Shown here: piece after piece, positions 1-8,658 of the stretch
Layout of the letters: each line of letters begins with the position of its first letter
Position numbering within the stretch: position 1 is the first letter of the stretch
Assembly (NCBI GenBank): GCA_016757515.1
Contig: JAERIN010000001.1
Span: 78,505-142,504, forward strand
Reading direction: 5' to 3'
Length of the DNA stretch: 64,000 nucleotides
Source of the DNA: Alphaproteobacteria bacterium
GTDB lineage: Bacteria > Pseudomonadota > Alphaproteobacteria > Micavibrionales > Micavibrionaceae
Notes under the pieces: model-generated
What the model saw: only the letters and a program-made list of their open reading frames with translations
What the model was told of the DNA's origin: nothing
Database searches by the model: none
Program-made: the position numbers and the translations under genes

Positions 1-520
1 GGTCAGACAGGTCCTTGGCCAGGAACCGCACGGGCCCGCGGATGGCGTCGTTCCAGGCGATCTCCCCAGGCTCGAGGTGAAAGCGCCAGTGCGGCCGGCG
101 GCCCTGCGCCTCAAGCGCGCGTTTTTCCGCATCGGTCAGCGCGAGCGCCGCGCGGTCGTAAATCGGGGGACGCCCTGCGGTGAGCGTGGCCCGCCGTTTG
201 AGCGACAGCTCCTCCGCCGTCTCATAGCACGCATACAGCCGCCCGGCCTGCTTCAGGCGCCCTATCTCCGCCTCATATCGCTCCGTGCGGGCCTTTTGGT
301 TGGCCTTCTCGTCCCAGTCCAGGCCCAGCCAGCGCATATCCTCCTCAATCGCGGCCTCATACGTGGCCTGAGAGCGCTCTGCGTCCGTGTCGTCTATGCG
401 CAAGAGGAACGTGCCCCCAGACGCCCGCGCTGCCAGCCAGGTGACGATCGCGGTGCGGGCGTTGCCCACATGCAGATGGCCTGTGGGCGAGGGAGCGAAG
501 CGAAAGCGGGGCGGTGTCAT
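1..520 (-). CDS. gltX: Glutamyl-tRNA synthetase, N-terminal part (runs off the window)
   Basis: Charges tRNA(Glu) with glutamate in the cytoplasm. I translated the minus strand by hand from the ATG at 520: it begins [20 protein letters not shown], the class I synthetase start with the HIGH-type motif (HVGN) at residues 17-20, followed by [13 protein letters not shown], the conserved tRNA/ATP-contact segment of GluRS. About 173 residues are present and the rest lies beyond base 1. A TATAGT hexamer lies 6 nt upstream of the ATG (527-532) with no Shine-Dalgarno site, so a leaderless transcript is likely. Glutamyl-Q-tRNA(Asp) synthetase is a shorter relative; the window end prevents a length test, so GluRS is the best but not the only reading. 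Confidence 0.85.
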   Translation of the reverse strand, partial: MTPPRFRFAPSPTGHLHVGNARTAIVTWLAARASGGTFLLRIDDTDAERSQATYEAAIEEDMRWLGLDWDEKANQKARTERYEAEIGRLKQAGRLYACYETAEELSLKRRATLTAGRPPIYDRAALALTDAEKRALEAQGRRPHWRFHLEPGEIAWNDAIRGPVRFLAKDLSD

Positions 521-706
521 GGGGGGACTATAGGCCCACAGCGGGGGGCGGGGAAAGGCCGGGCCTGTGGCGCCCGCGCGACAAAAGTGTGCACGCGGAG
601 CAAAACCCTATTTCCCAGAGCCCAACATTGCGCTATACAGGGTGGCGAAGGGCGCGTCCGCGCCCTCTGTAGTCACCAGAAACACCCACTGAAAGGGAAG
701 AATACC

Positions 707-919
707 ATGCAAAAACTCGCTCTCACTCTCGTCGCTGTCTCGGCCCTGGGCCTTGGTGCGTGCACCCTGGACGGCCACAACCCCGAATGGCAGGTCCCCT
801 GCGGTTTGGAACGGACCGCGTGCGCCGAAAAGGCCGCCCCGGTCGTTGTGGAAACCGAAGTGGTCTATGAAGCCGTGGCGGTTCCGGAAAAAACAGTCTC
901 TAAAGTCGTGCGCAAATAG
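707..919 (+). CDS. Small secreted lipoprotein, unknown function
   Basis: A 70-residue protein. The N-terminus MQKLALTLVAVSALGLGAC is a classical lipoprotein signal with a lipobox (LGAC) and acylated cysteine at residue 19. The mature part has two further cysteines (CGLERTAC) and a Val/Glu-rich segment (VVVETEVVYEAV). A good ribosome-binding site (GAAAGGGAAG, 691-700) sits 6 nt before the ATG, which selects this start over a longer antisense-derived frame. It would be anchored in the inner or outer membrane through the Lol path. It lies between gltX (divergent) and pyrH (same strand). I do not recognise a family. Confidence 0.75.
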   Translation: MQKLALTLVAVSALGLGACTLDGHNPEWQVPCGLERTACAEKAAPVVVETEVVYEAVAVPEKTVSKVVRK

Positions 920-944
920 TGCCCATGCCCTATAAGCCTTCGCC

Positions 945-1676
945 ATGAGCCCGCAGCCCAATAGCAGCCCCTATCGGCGTGTCCTGCTGAAGGTCTCCGG
1001 GGAGGTGTTGATGGGGCCGCGGGAGTATGGCCTGGACCCAGAGACCGTCGCCCGCGTTGCGGGCGAGGTGAAGGCCGTGGCGGACATGGGCGTGGAGCTG
1101 TGCGTCGTCCTGGGCGCGGGGAACATTTTCCGCGGCGTGGCCGGCGCGGCGGCGGGCATGGATCGCACAACCGCCGACTATATGGGCATGCTGGGGATTG
1201 TTATCAACGCCCTGGCCCTGCAGAACGCGCTTGAAGCCGCCGGTGTCCCCACGCGGGTGCAGAGCGCCGTGCGCATGGACTCCATCTGCGAGCCGTACAT
1301 CCGCCGCCGCGCCATGCGCCACATGGAAAAGGGCCGCGTGGTCATCTTTGCCGCCGGCACGGGCAACCCCTATTTCACCTCTGACACCTGCGCGGCCCTG
1401 CGCGCGAGCGAGATGGCCTGCGACGCCATTTTCAAGGGCACAAAGGTGGACGGGGTCTACTGCTCTGACCCGCATGAGAACCCCGGGGCCGAGCACATCC
1501 CGCGCATCTCGCATATGGAGGTCTTGACCCGCGATCTGCGCGTGATGGACGCCACGGCCATATCGCTGGCCCGGGAGAACGCCATCCCCATCGTGGTGTT
1601 CAACGTCCGCAAGCCCGGCAACTTTGCCCACGTCGTGTCCGGCGACGGGCTGTGCACCGTGGTGGAGAGCGTGTAG
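945..1676 (+). CDS. pyrH: Uridylate kinase (UMP kinase)
   Basis: Phosphorylates UMP to UDP with ATP in pyrimidine nucleotide synthesis; a hexameric amino-acid-kinase-fold enzyme. The 243-residue product has the family's usual length, with the nucleotide-binding start [14 protein letters not shown], the [11 protein letters not shown] glycine loop, the [14 protein letters not shown] segment and a C-terminal KPGNF motif. The start is supported by a TATAAG hexamer 8 nt upstream (931-936), fitting a leaderless message. In most bacteria pyrH is followed by frr (ribosome recycling factor); here the next gene is a DNA methyltransferase beginning 13 nt downstream. Confidence 0.95.
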   Translation: MSPQPNSSPYRRVLLKVSGEVLMGPREYGLDPETVARVAGEVKAVADMGVELCVVLGAGNIFRGVAGAAAGMDRTTADYMGMLGIVINALALQNALEAAGVPTRVQSAVRMDSICEPYIRRRAMRHMEKGRVVIFAAGTGNPYFTSDTCAALRASEMACDAIFKGTKVDGVYCSDPHENPGAEHIPRISHMEVLTRDLRVMDATAISLARENAIPIVVFNVRKPGNFAHVVSGDGLCTVVESV

Positions 1677-1689
1677 TCTTCCGATTCGG

Positions 1690-3225
1690 ATGAACATTCT
1701 GCACTACGGCGACTGTGACGAGATTATGGAGTCTATGGACGATGAGTCTGTGGACCTTATCTACCTGGACCCGCCGTTCAACTCCGACCGCTCCTACAAC
1801 GCGATTTACAAGGACAACACGGGCCGCCCCCTGCCTGAGCAGGTGGAGGCGTTTTGCGACTCGTGGGAGATGAAGCCCGAGTGCATGGCCCTGGCGCACC
1901 GCTTGCCCGTTATGCTGCGCCAGGCGGGGGTGGACGAGCACGCGGCGGAGATGTGGAAGGCCTGGGTTGTGGGCCTGGCGCACACGCAGCCGTCGTTGCT
2001 GGCGTACCTGACCTACATGACCGCGCGCCTCATCCGTATGCGGCGGCTCCTGAAGCCCACGGGGAGCCTTTACTACCACTGCGATCCGACGGCGGGGCAC
2101 TATATAAAGGTGACGCTGGATATTATATTCGGGTATAAGAACCTCCTGAATGAGGTTATATGGTCGTATGATAAATGGACAAATGCAGCGACGCACTTTC
2201 AACGCAACCACGATACTATTTTTGCCTACGCGAAGATAAAGGGGCGGCACACCTTTAGCAAACTTCACAACCCGGATGCATCACAAAAAACAAAGTATGT
2301 ACGAGGATGGGATACAAACGTTGTCCAGGGCGGAATCCGACAACTCATCGTCTATGACCGCGCCAAGGCCAAGGACAAAATAGACTCTGAGCGATATGAC
2401 CGCATTGTGTACCGGGAGGGGCAGACAAAAGTCGCTTTGTCCGACGTCTGGCGCATACCCTTTTTGAACTCCCAATCAAAGGAACGCCTAGGCTATCCCA
2501 CGCAGAAGCCGGTGGCGCTGCTGAAGAGAATCATAGAGGCCTCGTCCAACGAGGGCGACGTCGTCCTGGACCCGTTCTGCGGCTGCGCCACCACCATTGC
2601 TGCGGCGCATGAGCTTAAAAGGCGCTGGGTGGGCATAGACATCGCCTTCCACGCCGTGCGGCGCGTGGCGCGAACCCGCCTGACGGACACCTATGGCTTG
2701 GTGGAGGGCAAGGACTTCACCATCCAGGGCATCCCCCGCACGCTGGAGGGCGCAAAGGATTTGTGGGAGCGCGACGCGCACCAGTTCGCGAGATGGGCCA
2801 TTGAAAGCGTGGAGGGCTTTGTGAGTGCAAAAAAGAGCGGGGACGGCGGCGTGGACGGGTGCATCTACTTCGGTGCGCCGGGCGCGGCCCTGTCCACCAT
2901 GCTGATCCAGGTCAAGGGCGGGGCGTCCGTGGGCATCGGCGACCTGCGCGACCTCCACGGGGCCATGCACGCGCGCGGGGCGGAGATGGGGGGCCTCATC
3001 GTGCGGGACGACCTCCCCGAGCGGCAAATGAAGAATTTTCAGGAATATGCCGCCACCGCCGGGTGCCTGGAGGCCGAGGGCGTAGCCTACCCTCGCCTGC
3101 AAATCATGACCACGCGGGAGGTCCTGGAGGAAAAGCGCTTTGCCGTGCCCTACCACGTCTCCATTGACATTGCGCAGCCCGCGTTGCCCCACTCCGGCTC
3201 ATGGCGACAGGGCGGTTTGTTATAG
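1690..3225 (+). CDS. DNA adenine/cytosine-N4 methyltransferase fused to an Mrr-like restriction endonuclease domain
   Basis: A 511-residue protein. Residues 1-330 form an amino-methyltransferase of the beta type: motif IV LIYLDPPFNSDRSY (DPPF 27-30) comes first and the SAM-binding motif I, VVLDPFCGCATT (292-302), comes late. Residues ~365-470 resemble a PD-(D/E)xK nuclease: GDGGVDG (Asp389) followed by LIQVKGG (Gln407, Lys409), the Asp...QxK pattern of Mrr/NaeI-like domains. One polypeptide could therefore both modify and cut DNA, a single-protein restriction-modification enzyme (inference). The centre (about 2100-2480) is visibly lower in GC than either end, as is common for a swapped target-recognition region. 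The ATG at 1690 follows the pyrH stop; an upstream in-frame extension would overlap pyrH and lacks the domain. Confidence 0.8.
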   Translation: MNILHYGDCDEIMESMDDESVDLIYLDPPFNSDRSYNAIYKDNTGRPLPEQVEAFCDSWEMKPECMALAHRLPVMLRQAGVDEHAAEMWKAWVVGLAHTQPSLLAYLTYMTARLIRMRRLLKPTGSLYYHCDPTAGHYIKVTLDIIFGYKNLLNEVIWSYDKWTNAATHFQRNHDTIFAYAKIKGRHTFSKLHNPDASQKTKYVRGWDTNVVQGGIRQLIVYDRAKAKDKIDSERYDRIVYREGQTKVALSDVWRIPFLNSQSKERLGYPTQKPVALLKRIIEASSNEGDVVLDPFCGCATTIAAAHELKRRWVGIDIAFHAVRRVARTRLTDTYGLVEGKDFTIQGIPRTLEGAKDLWERDAHQFARWAIESVEGFVSAKKSGDGGVDGCIYFGAPGAALSTMLIQVKGGASVGIGDLRDLHGAMHARGAEMGGLIVRDDLPERQMKNFQEYAATAGCLEAEGVAYPRLQIMTTREVLEEKRFAVPYHVSIDIAQPALPHSGSWRQGGLL

Positions 3226-3237
3226 GCGCAGCGCCGC

Positions 3238-5937
3238 TTAGCTTAGCTGCGCCGCGATGGCACCCAGGCGCCCGGTGCCCCCCTGGATCTGGCTGGTGGC
3301 CAGCATGGTGCCGCTGTAGATCCGGCTTTGGATCTGCTCCACGGGGTCGTCATTGCTCTCGCCGAAGGTCGGCGTGGTGAGGCTGACCCAGCGCATGATC
3401 TGGCTCGGCACTTCGTCCACCATTTTGAAGCACGACGTGGCTGCCATGTAGACGACAACGACGTACATGCCCGTATAGAAGAACTCATCCACGGGCCCGC
3501 GGTAAAATTCAGCGTCTGTCCACTTGACCGGGTGCGTGACGGGGTCGTGCCCGGCCATGTTCACGATGATGAGGTCATAGATGTCGTGGAACACCATGAT
3601 GGTGCCAGAGAAGATGAGCACCGCTCCCAGAAGGCCCACGAGGATGAGGGTGGGGCGCAGGAACAGCTCCAGAAGCAAGATATAGCCTGCCGCGGCGTCT
3701 TTGCCCGGCAGGCCTGGCCCGTCCACGCGCAGGTGGGCAATGGCCCACAGGGGCACGGCCAGCATGGCCTCAAATAGTCCGTTCATCCACCGCGCCATCG
3801 CCACGAAGAAGTATATGAGGGGCATGAAGGGCAGCACATAGGCCAGGATAAAGCCGATCACGATCCCGATAAGGGCGAAGGTGAAGAAGAAGTCTGCGGC
3901 GGCCTTTGCCAGGTCTCCCAGGCCCAGGACGCCCAGGGCCTTCTCCCCCACAAAGGCCCCCACGAAGATGAGGAAGTTGCGCGTGCTGCGCTCCACAATG
4001 CTCCGGCCAAGGGCGGTGAGCTGCGCCATGGGGTGCGCGCTCTTGTTCGCCCGGATGTCAAAGATCCCGCTTGTGCCCAGGAGGAAGTTGAGCGTGTTCA
4101 AGAAGGCGTTGCCCGTGTCGTACTTGTGCGCCGTGTGCGCCGCGCCGGAGACGTCAAAGGTGGTGTAGGCCAGGTTCATCGCGCGGCCCATTTTGTACCA
4201 CCCAGGGAAGGGGTAGTGCCTCGGGTGCGCGGGCGGGTTGAGGTGCACAAGGTCTCTAGGGTCAAAGGGCTGGCCGGGCAGGCTGCCCGTCGCCATCTTG
4301 AGCTTTTCGGCGCGCAGGGCCTTGATGTCCTCCATGAGGATGGGCATGCGCGTGGGGGACGGGATGTGCAGCAGGGCGCTGGTCATCGCGCCGTTCAAAG
4401 AGGCTATGCGATCAAAGATAAGGGCCGCCCCCGCCCATCCGGCCCGCACAAGCTCTGGCGGGATGGCCGCCTCGCCTATCGCGCTCTCCTGGGCCTGACG
4501 CGCGTCCTCGGCCCACATGCGCAAGATGGCCTCATACTCCGCAACTTGCTCTTGGGCCCAGGCCCCGTCGGGCACCGGGGTGCACGTCGTGTCGGGCGGA
4601 TCGCCCAAGGTGCGGCTGGCCAGGCAGGCTGCCCCAGCCTTGAAGTCCGCATTAAGCCACATGTCGGTAATAATTCTGTAATACGTCTCATAGAGCGCTT
4701 GGGAGCCCACCTCCGGGGGCCCCTCTGGATCCACCACCACCTCCCCGCAGGTCGCCTCCACCGCGCCGGCTTGCCCTGGGTACTTCTCGGCGCTGCGCTC
4801 CCCAAAGCGGATGGTGATGGCCCGGTTGCGAGAGAACGCCAGCGCCTCTGTGTACGGCGTGCCCGCCAGGGGCAGGAAGGTCCCCTTTCCGTCCCCGGCC
4901 AACAGTGAGTCCCCCAGGCTGCGAACGATATAGGCGTCTACGTGGGCCCGCCTGGGGTCGCTGCGCGCGCCGCTCCCGCCGCCGTTGATGGAGTTCTCCG
5001 CAATCTGGCAGAACTTGACCGTGAACATAAACTGCGCGAGGTAGCCGATCTCTGGCACGGGGGCCATGGCGACCATGCGCTCGGCACTGCCCATGTAGCT
5101 GCCAGACAGGGTGCTGGTGAACTCCTCCCACACGTTGGTGGCCAGGGCCCCACCGCCCTTGGCGATGTACAAGACGCCCATCTGCCCCAGGCTGAGGCCC
5201 GAGGACAGGGGGATGAGGAGGGCGGCGGCCATGCACACGCGAAAGGGGGCCCAAGCGTGGGTAAAGCGCTCCCCAAAGGGGGTTCCGGTGACGGCGGACT
5301 CCACTGTCACCGCCACGGCGAAGTAGAGCATCACGATGAGCGCTACCATGAGAAGGCCCCCGTTGTAAAAGTTGAACATGGCGTGGAGGGCCGCGTGCAT
5401 GGGGTAGGGGAAGGCAGGCTCCGCCGCGTTGTTTCCCCGGCCATAGAAGTCCAGGCAGGGCGCGCTGGTTGAGGCGCAGGAGTCAAACACCCCTGGTATA
5501 CCGAAAACTCGGTCCAGCAGGATGCGGTCTATCTTTTGCGCGGGGTCGTCTATGGTGAATAAGTCCGCGAAGGGGGTGATGGCGGCTAGGGCGGGAGAGG
5601 AAACGATGGCCAAGAGGAACAGGACCAACTGGAGCGCGAACAGGGCCAGGCCGGCCAGGAGGGCTAGGAACACCAGGATTTTGTCCGCGTTGCGCCACGA
5701 GAGGGTGAGGTTGTCGGCAGCTGCGGCCAGGAGGGAGAACACGCCAAAGCGGCCAAAGTTCTCGGGCCGCAGTGCTGGGTGCGTGGGGGGTAGGAGGGCC
5801 ACGGAGGCCAGGACCTGGCCCATATACCACCCGGCCAGGAGGAAGGTGTGGGCGAAGATGTCCGCAAGCCGGGGGACAATGCCCGGCAGGAGGGCATAGC
5901 GGAGAACCGCGCCAGTCCTGCTTTTGCGTTGTGCCAT
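3238..5937 (-). CDS. DotA/TraY family inner-membrane protein, paralogue 1
   Basis: An 899-residue polytopic membrane protein of the DotA (Legionella Dot/Icm) / TraY (IncI conjugation) family, a component of type IVB secretion. Visible order: membrane segments near residues 28-50 and 88-115, a cysteine pair (Cys154, Cys161), a segment at 193-215 followed by the family signature GTPFGERF (218-225) and IPLSSGLSLGQ, a large hydrophilic domain to about 600, then a cluster of membrane segments with RWMNGLFEAMLAVPLWAIAH and a last one ending in FKMVDEVP. It is the most downstream of three tandem paralogues on the minus strand, 9 nt after paralogue 2, so they form one operon. It ends 12 nt from the convergent methyltransferase. 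Confidence 0.85.
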   Translation of the reverse strand: MAQRKSRTGAVLRYALLPGIVPRLADIFAHTFLLAGWYMGQVLASVALLPPTHPALRPENFGRFGVFSLLAAAADNLTLSWRNADKILVFLALLAGLALFALQLVLFLLAIVSSPALAAITPFADLFTIDDPAQKIDRILLDRVFGIPGVFDSCASTSAPCLDFYGRGNNAAEPAFPYPMHAALHAMFNFYNGGLLMVALIVMLYFAVAVTVESAVTGTPFGERFTHAWAPFRVCMAAALLIPLSSGLSLGQMGVLYIAKGGGALATNVWEEFTSTLSGSYMGSAERMVAMAPVPEIGYLAQFMFTVKFCQIAENSINGGGSGARSDPRRAHVDAYIVRSLGDSLLAGDGKGTFLPLAGTPYTEALAFSRNRAITIRFGERSAEKYPGQAGAVEATCGEVVVDPEGPPEVGSQALYETYYRIITDMWLNADFKAGAACLASRTLGDPPDTTCTPVPDGAWAQEQVAEYEAILRMWAEDARQAQESAIGEAAIPPELVRAGWAGAALIFDRIASLNGAMTSALLHIPSPTRMPILMEDIKALRAEKLKMATGSLPGQPFDPRDLVHLNPPAHPRHYPFPGWYKMGRAMNLAYTTFDVSGAAHTAHKYDTGNAFLNTLNFLLGTSGIFDIRANKSAHPMAQLTALGRSIVERSTRNFLIFVGAFVGEKALGVLGLGDLAKAAADFFFTFALIGIVIGFILAYVLPFMPLIYFFVAMARWMNGLFEAMLAVPLWAIAHLRVDGPGLPGKDAAAGYILLLELFLRPTLILVGLLGAVLIFSGTIMVFHDIYDLIIVNMAGHDPVTHPVKWTDAEFYRGPVDEFFYTGMYVVVVYMAATSCFKMVDEVPSQIMRWVSLTTPTFGESNDDPVEQIQSRIYSGTMLATSQIQGGTGRLGAIAAQLS

Positions 5938-5946
5938 TTTGCTCCC

Positions 5947-8655
5947 CTACGGCTTGCCGCCTCCGCTTAGCTTGCCCACGACGCCCTGCAGCCCCTGGCC
6001 CCCGATCACCTGGCCAATCGCCTGCTGCCCGCCCATCTGCGCGGACTGCATCATTTTCTCTGCCGCCTGCTCCTCCGCGTCGCTGAACGGTTTGATGGAC
6101 ACCCCAATCCAGCGCAGGATCTCATTCGGGATCATGTCTATCAGTTTAAAAGAGGCCATGCCGACCATGTACACTGTGATCGCATAGACGAGGGTGAAGA
6201 AGAACTGGTCCACATAGCTGCGGTAAAAACGGACGTCGGTGAAGCCCGGGTCGCCCAGTTGGTCTGTGCCGGAGAAGCCCGAGAGGTTGGCCACCACCAG
6301 GTCCCACCCGGCGTTAAGGCCCATCACCATGGCGGCAAAGATGGACATCCCGGCTAAAAGGCCGAAGACGAGCAGTATGGGGCGCAGGAAAATCTCCAGG
6401 ATCAGGAAGTAGCCGTTTTTGGCGGCGTCGCCTGTCAGGCCCTCCCCGTCTATGCGCAGGTGCGCCAGGGCCCACAGGGGTGTGCCCACCATGGCCTCAA
6501 AGATGGCCTTTATCCAGCCGCCCACGCCGAAGAAGAAATAGATGAAGGGCAAGAAGGGCATAATGTAGTACAGCAAAAAGCCCACGGTCAGCGCGACGGT
6601 GGCGATGGTCAGGAGGAAGCCGGCGATGGCACCGATGCCGCCGCTCAGGCCGCTCAGGCCGAAGGCGTTGAGGATGCCCCCCACCGCGCCCCCCGCGCCC
6701 AGGGCCCAGCCGATGTTGCGCAAGGCGGCCTCCACCAGGCTGCGCCCCACCATGGTCAGTTGCGCGAGGGGGTGGACATTTTGGTTTTCCCGCATGTCAA
6801 ACAGCCCGTCTGCGCCAAAGAGCATAAAGAAAAACTCCGCCACCCCGTCCGAGGCGTAGCGGCGCGAGGCCGCGCCCCTGTCCCCCCAGTTTCTGGCGGC
6901 GTAGTACATGGCAAGGGCCTGCTCCTCCTCCAGTGGGTTGGCAAGGGAGGCCTTTTGGAACCCGTTTTCTTCAGAGGCGTCGGGGTTGAAGCACTCCAGG
7001 GTGCTGGGCCCCCGCGCGTCCAGGGCCTGACGTTCTGTGCAGATTTTTTCCATCAGAGCGGGGTAGTGCGAGGGAACGGGGAGGTTGAAGGTCGCCGTTG
7101 CCACAGGCCCCCCCATCTTGGCGATGTAGTCATAGAGCGTTCCGGCAAAGGCCCAGCCCTTGTTTTTAAATATCTGAAAGTCCTGCGTGTTGTGGGCGGC
7201 CATCTGCGCGGCCACGGACTGGGCCAGGCCCTCGCGGGCGCTTTGCTGGTAGCGCCGCAAAAGCTCCGCCTTGCGCGCCTGCGTGAGCGTCTGGACTTCT
7301 GTGTTGTGCTCCGGGTGCGAGCGCATATATTTCTGCGCCCCCCTGTATGGGTAGTTAGGTGCCTCAGACTGCGCAGCCCAAAGGTCTTGGAGCATGGCCC
7401 AGTAAACCTCTTGCATGGCTCTGGGGCCCTCATCAGGTGGGTTAGACGAGCCGGGCACGCGCGCGTCCGTGAGGGTAAAGGCGATCTCCCCGCAGGTGGG
7501 CCGCACGTAGCCCTTCCAGAATACGTTCTTTTTCTTGTCCGGTGTGCCGAAGCGGACGAACACCCTGTCCCCGCCCTGGGCGAAGTCCACCATCTGCTTA
7601 TAGCTGGTTTTGGCCATCTCTTTGTTGTGCGGCGAGACCAGCGTGTTGCGCACGAGGTAGGGCTTCACCTCTTGTCCCGCCACGGTGTAGGCTTCTGTGC
7701 ACGTTGCGGCGGTGTGGTAGAACTGCAGCAAGTCGTCCAGCTCTGGGATGTTGGGCGTGCCGATGAGGGACTGCCGCTGGCCCAGGGCGCTGCCCGTAAT
7801 TTCGTCCAGGAAGAGGACCCAGCCGTTTGTGGCCAGGCCAGAGCCGAACTTGGCCGCATGAAGCACGATGTACTGCGCCGTGTTCAGCCCAAAGCCCGTG
7901 GGGATGAGGAGGCCTATGGCCAGGAGCATGCGCAAGACTCCCCAGGACTGGTTGAACCGCTTGCCCATGGGCGTGCCCGTTTGGGCGGTCTCTACGGCCA
8001 CGGCCGTCACAAAGTAGCACAAGATGAAAATGGCTATGACCACAAGGCCCCAGGAGTACGTGGACAAAAGGGCGTGCAGGGCGTGGTGTATGGGGTGCGG
8101 GAAGCCGCCGAAGCCCGTGAGCACAAACCGCCCCGTCTGGTCTTCACACGGCACACCTGTGGAGATGCAGGAGTTGAAGATGTCTGGCACGCCAAAGACC
8201 ATGTCCAAGAGGATGAAGGCCAGGTCTTGCTCCGGGTTAGGCGTCACAAGATCCGCAAAGCCCCAGGCCGCTGCGGGGGAGGCGGCTATGGCGAAGGTCA
8301 AGGGCAGAAGGACGATCTGCGCCGCAGCCAGGGCTATGCCCGCCAGAGAGGCGAGAAAGAGTATGATTTGGTCCGCACGTCGCCAGTCTAAGACCAGGCG
8401 GTTGGCGGCCTCGGCCACGGCGTGGCGGACACCGAAGCGGCCTATGTTGGCCCCCAGGGTGTATGGGTGCCCGGCGGGCAGGAGGCCCACGGCTTGGTAC
8501 AGCAGGGCGATGTAGTATGGGATGTATGCAAAGCCCCGGGCGAAGAGGTGCGCAAAGCGCGGGCCAAGCTGCGGTGCAAACAGATAGCGCGCGGCGCTGC
8601 CGGGCGTCACCCCCGCGTCCCGCGCTCTTGCGCCGATGGTGCCCAACATACTCAT
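5947..8655 (-). CDS. DotA/TraY family inner-membrane protein, paralogue 2
   Basis: 902 residues, same architecture as its neighbours: early membrane segments, cysteine pair (Cys163, Cys170), the signature GTPMGKRFNQSW (227-238) followed by IPTGFGLNTAQYIVLHAAKF, a hydrophilic middle domain of roughly 300 residues, then the C-terminal membrane bundle with GGWIKAIFEAMVGTPLWALA and FKLIDMIPNEILRW. Only three bases separate it from paralogue 3 upstream, so translation is probably coupled. The middle domains of the three paralogues differ most, which suggests division of labour rather than recent duplication. No other dot/icm gene is in the window. Confidence 0.85.
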   Translation of the reverse strand: MSMLGTIGARARDAGVTPGSAARYLFAPQLGPRFAHLFARGFAYIPYYIALLYQAVGLLPAGHPYTLGANIGRFGVRHAVAEAANRLVLDWRRADQIILFLASLAGIALAAAQIVLLPLTFAIAASPAAAWGFADLVTPNPEQDLAFILLDMVFGVPDIFNSCISTGVPCEDQTGRFVLTGFGGFPHPIHHALHALLSTYSWGLVVIAIFILCYFVTAVAVETAQTGTPMGKRFNQSWGVLRMLLAIGLLIPTGFGLNTAQYIVLHAAKFGSGLATNGWVLFLDEITGSALGQRQSLIGTPNIPELDDLLQFYHTAATCTEAYTVAGQEVKPYLVRNTLVSPHNKEMAKTSYKQMVDFAQGGDRVFVRFGTPDKKKNVFWKGYVRPTCGEIAFTLTDARVPGSSNPPDEGPRAMQEVYWAMLQDLWAAQSEAPNYPYRGAQKYMRSHPEHNTEVQTLTQARKAELLRRYQQSAREGLAQSVAAQMAAHNTQDFQIFKNKGWAFAGTLYDYIAKMGGPVATATFNLPVPSHYPALMEKICTERQALDARGPSTLECFNPDASEENGFQKASLANPLEEEQALAMYYAARNWGDRGAASRRYASDGVAEFFFMLFGADGLFDMRENQNVHPLAQLTMVGRSLVEAALRNIGWALGAGGAVGGILNAFGLSGLSGGIGAIAGFLLTIATVALTVGFLLYYIMPFLPFIYFFFGVGGWIKAIFEAMVGTPLWALAHLRIDGEGLTGDAAKNGYFLILEIFLRPILLVFGLLAGMSIFAAMVMGLNAGWDLVVANLSGFSGTDQLGDPGFTDVRFYRSYVDQFFFTLVYAITVYMVGMASFKLIDMIPNEILRWIGVSIKPFSDAEEQAAEKMMQSAQMGGQQAIGQVIGGQGLQGVVGKLSGGGKP

Positions 8656-8658
8656 GCT

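Noticed and set aside
77..919. Long plus-strand frame covering gltX and the lipoprotein
   Set aside because: The front is antisense to gltX; only the last 70 codons, with their own ribosome-binding site, form a real gene.
4033..4908. 291-codon plus-strand frame opposite paralogue 1
   Set aside because: Antisense shadow; no protein features.
6460..8391. 643-codon plus-strand frame opposite DotA/TraY paralogue 2
   Set aside because: Antisense of a strongly recognised membrane protein; His/Gly/Arg-rich composition is the typical mirror of GC-rich codons, with no domain or start signal.
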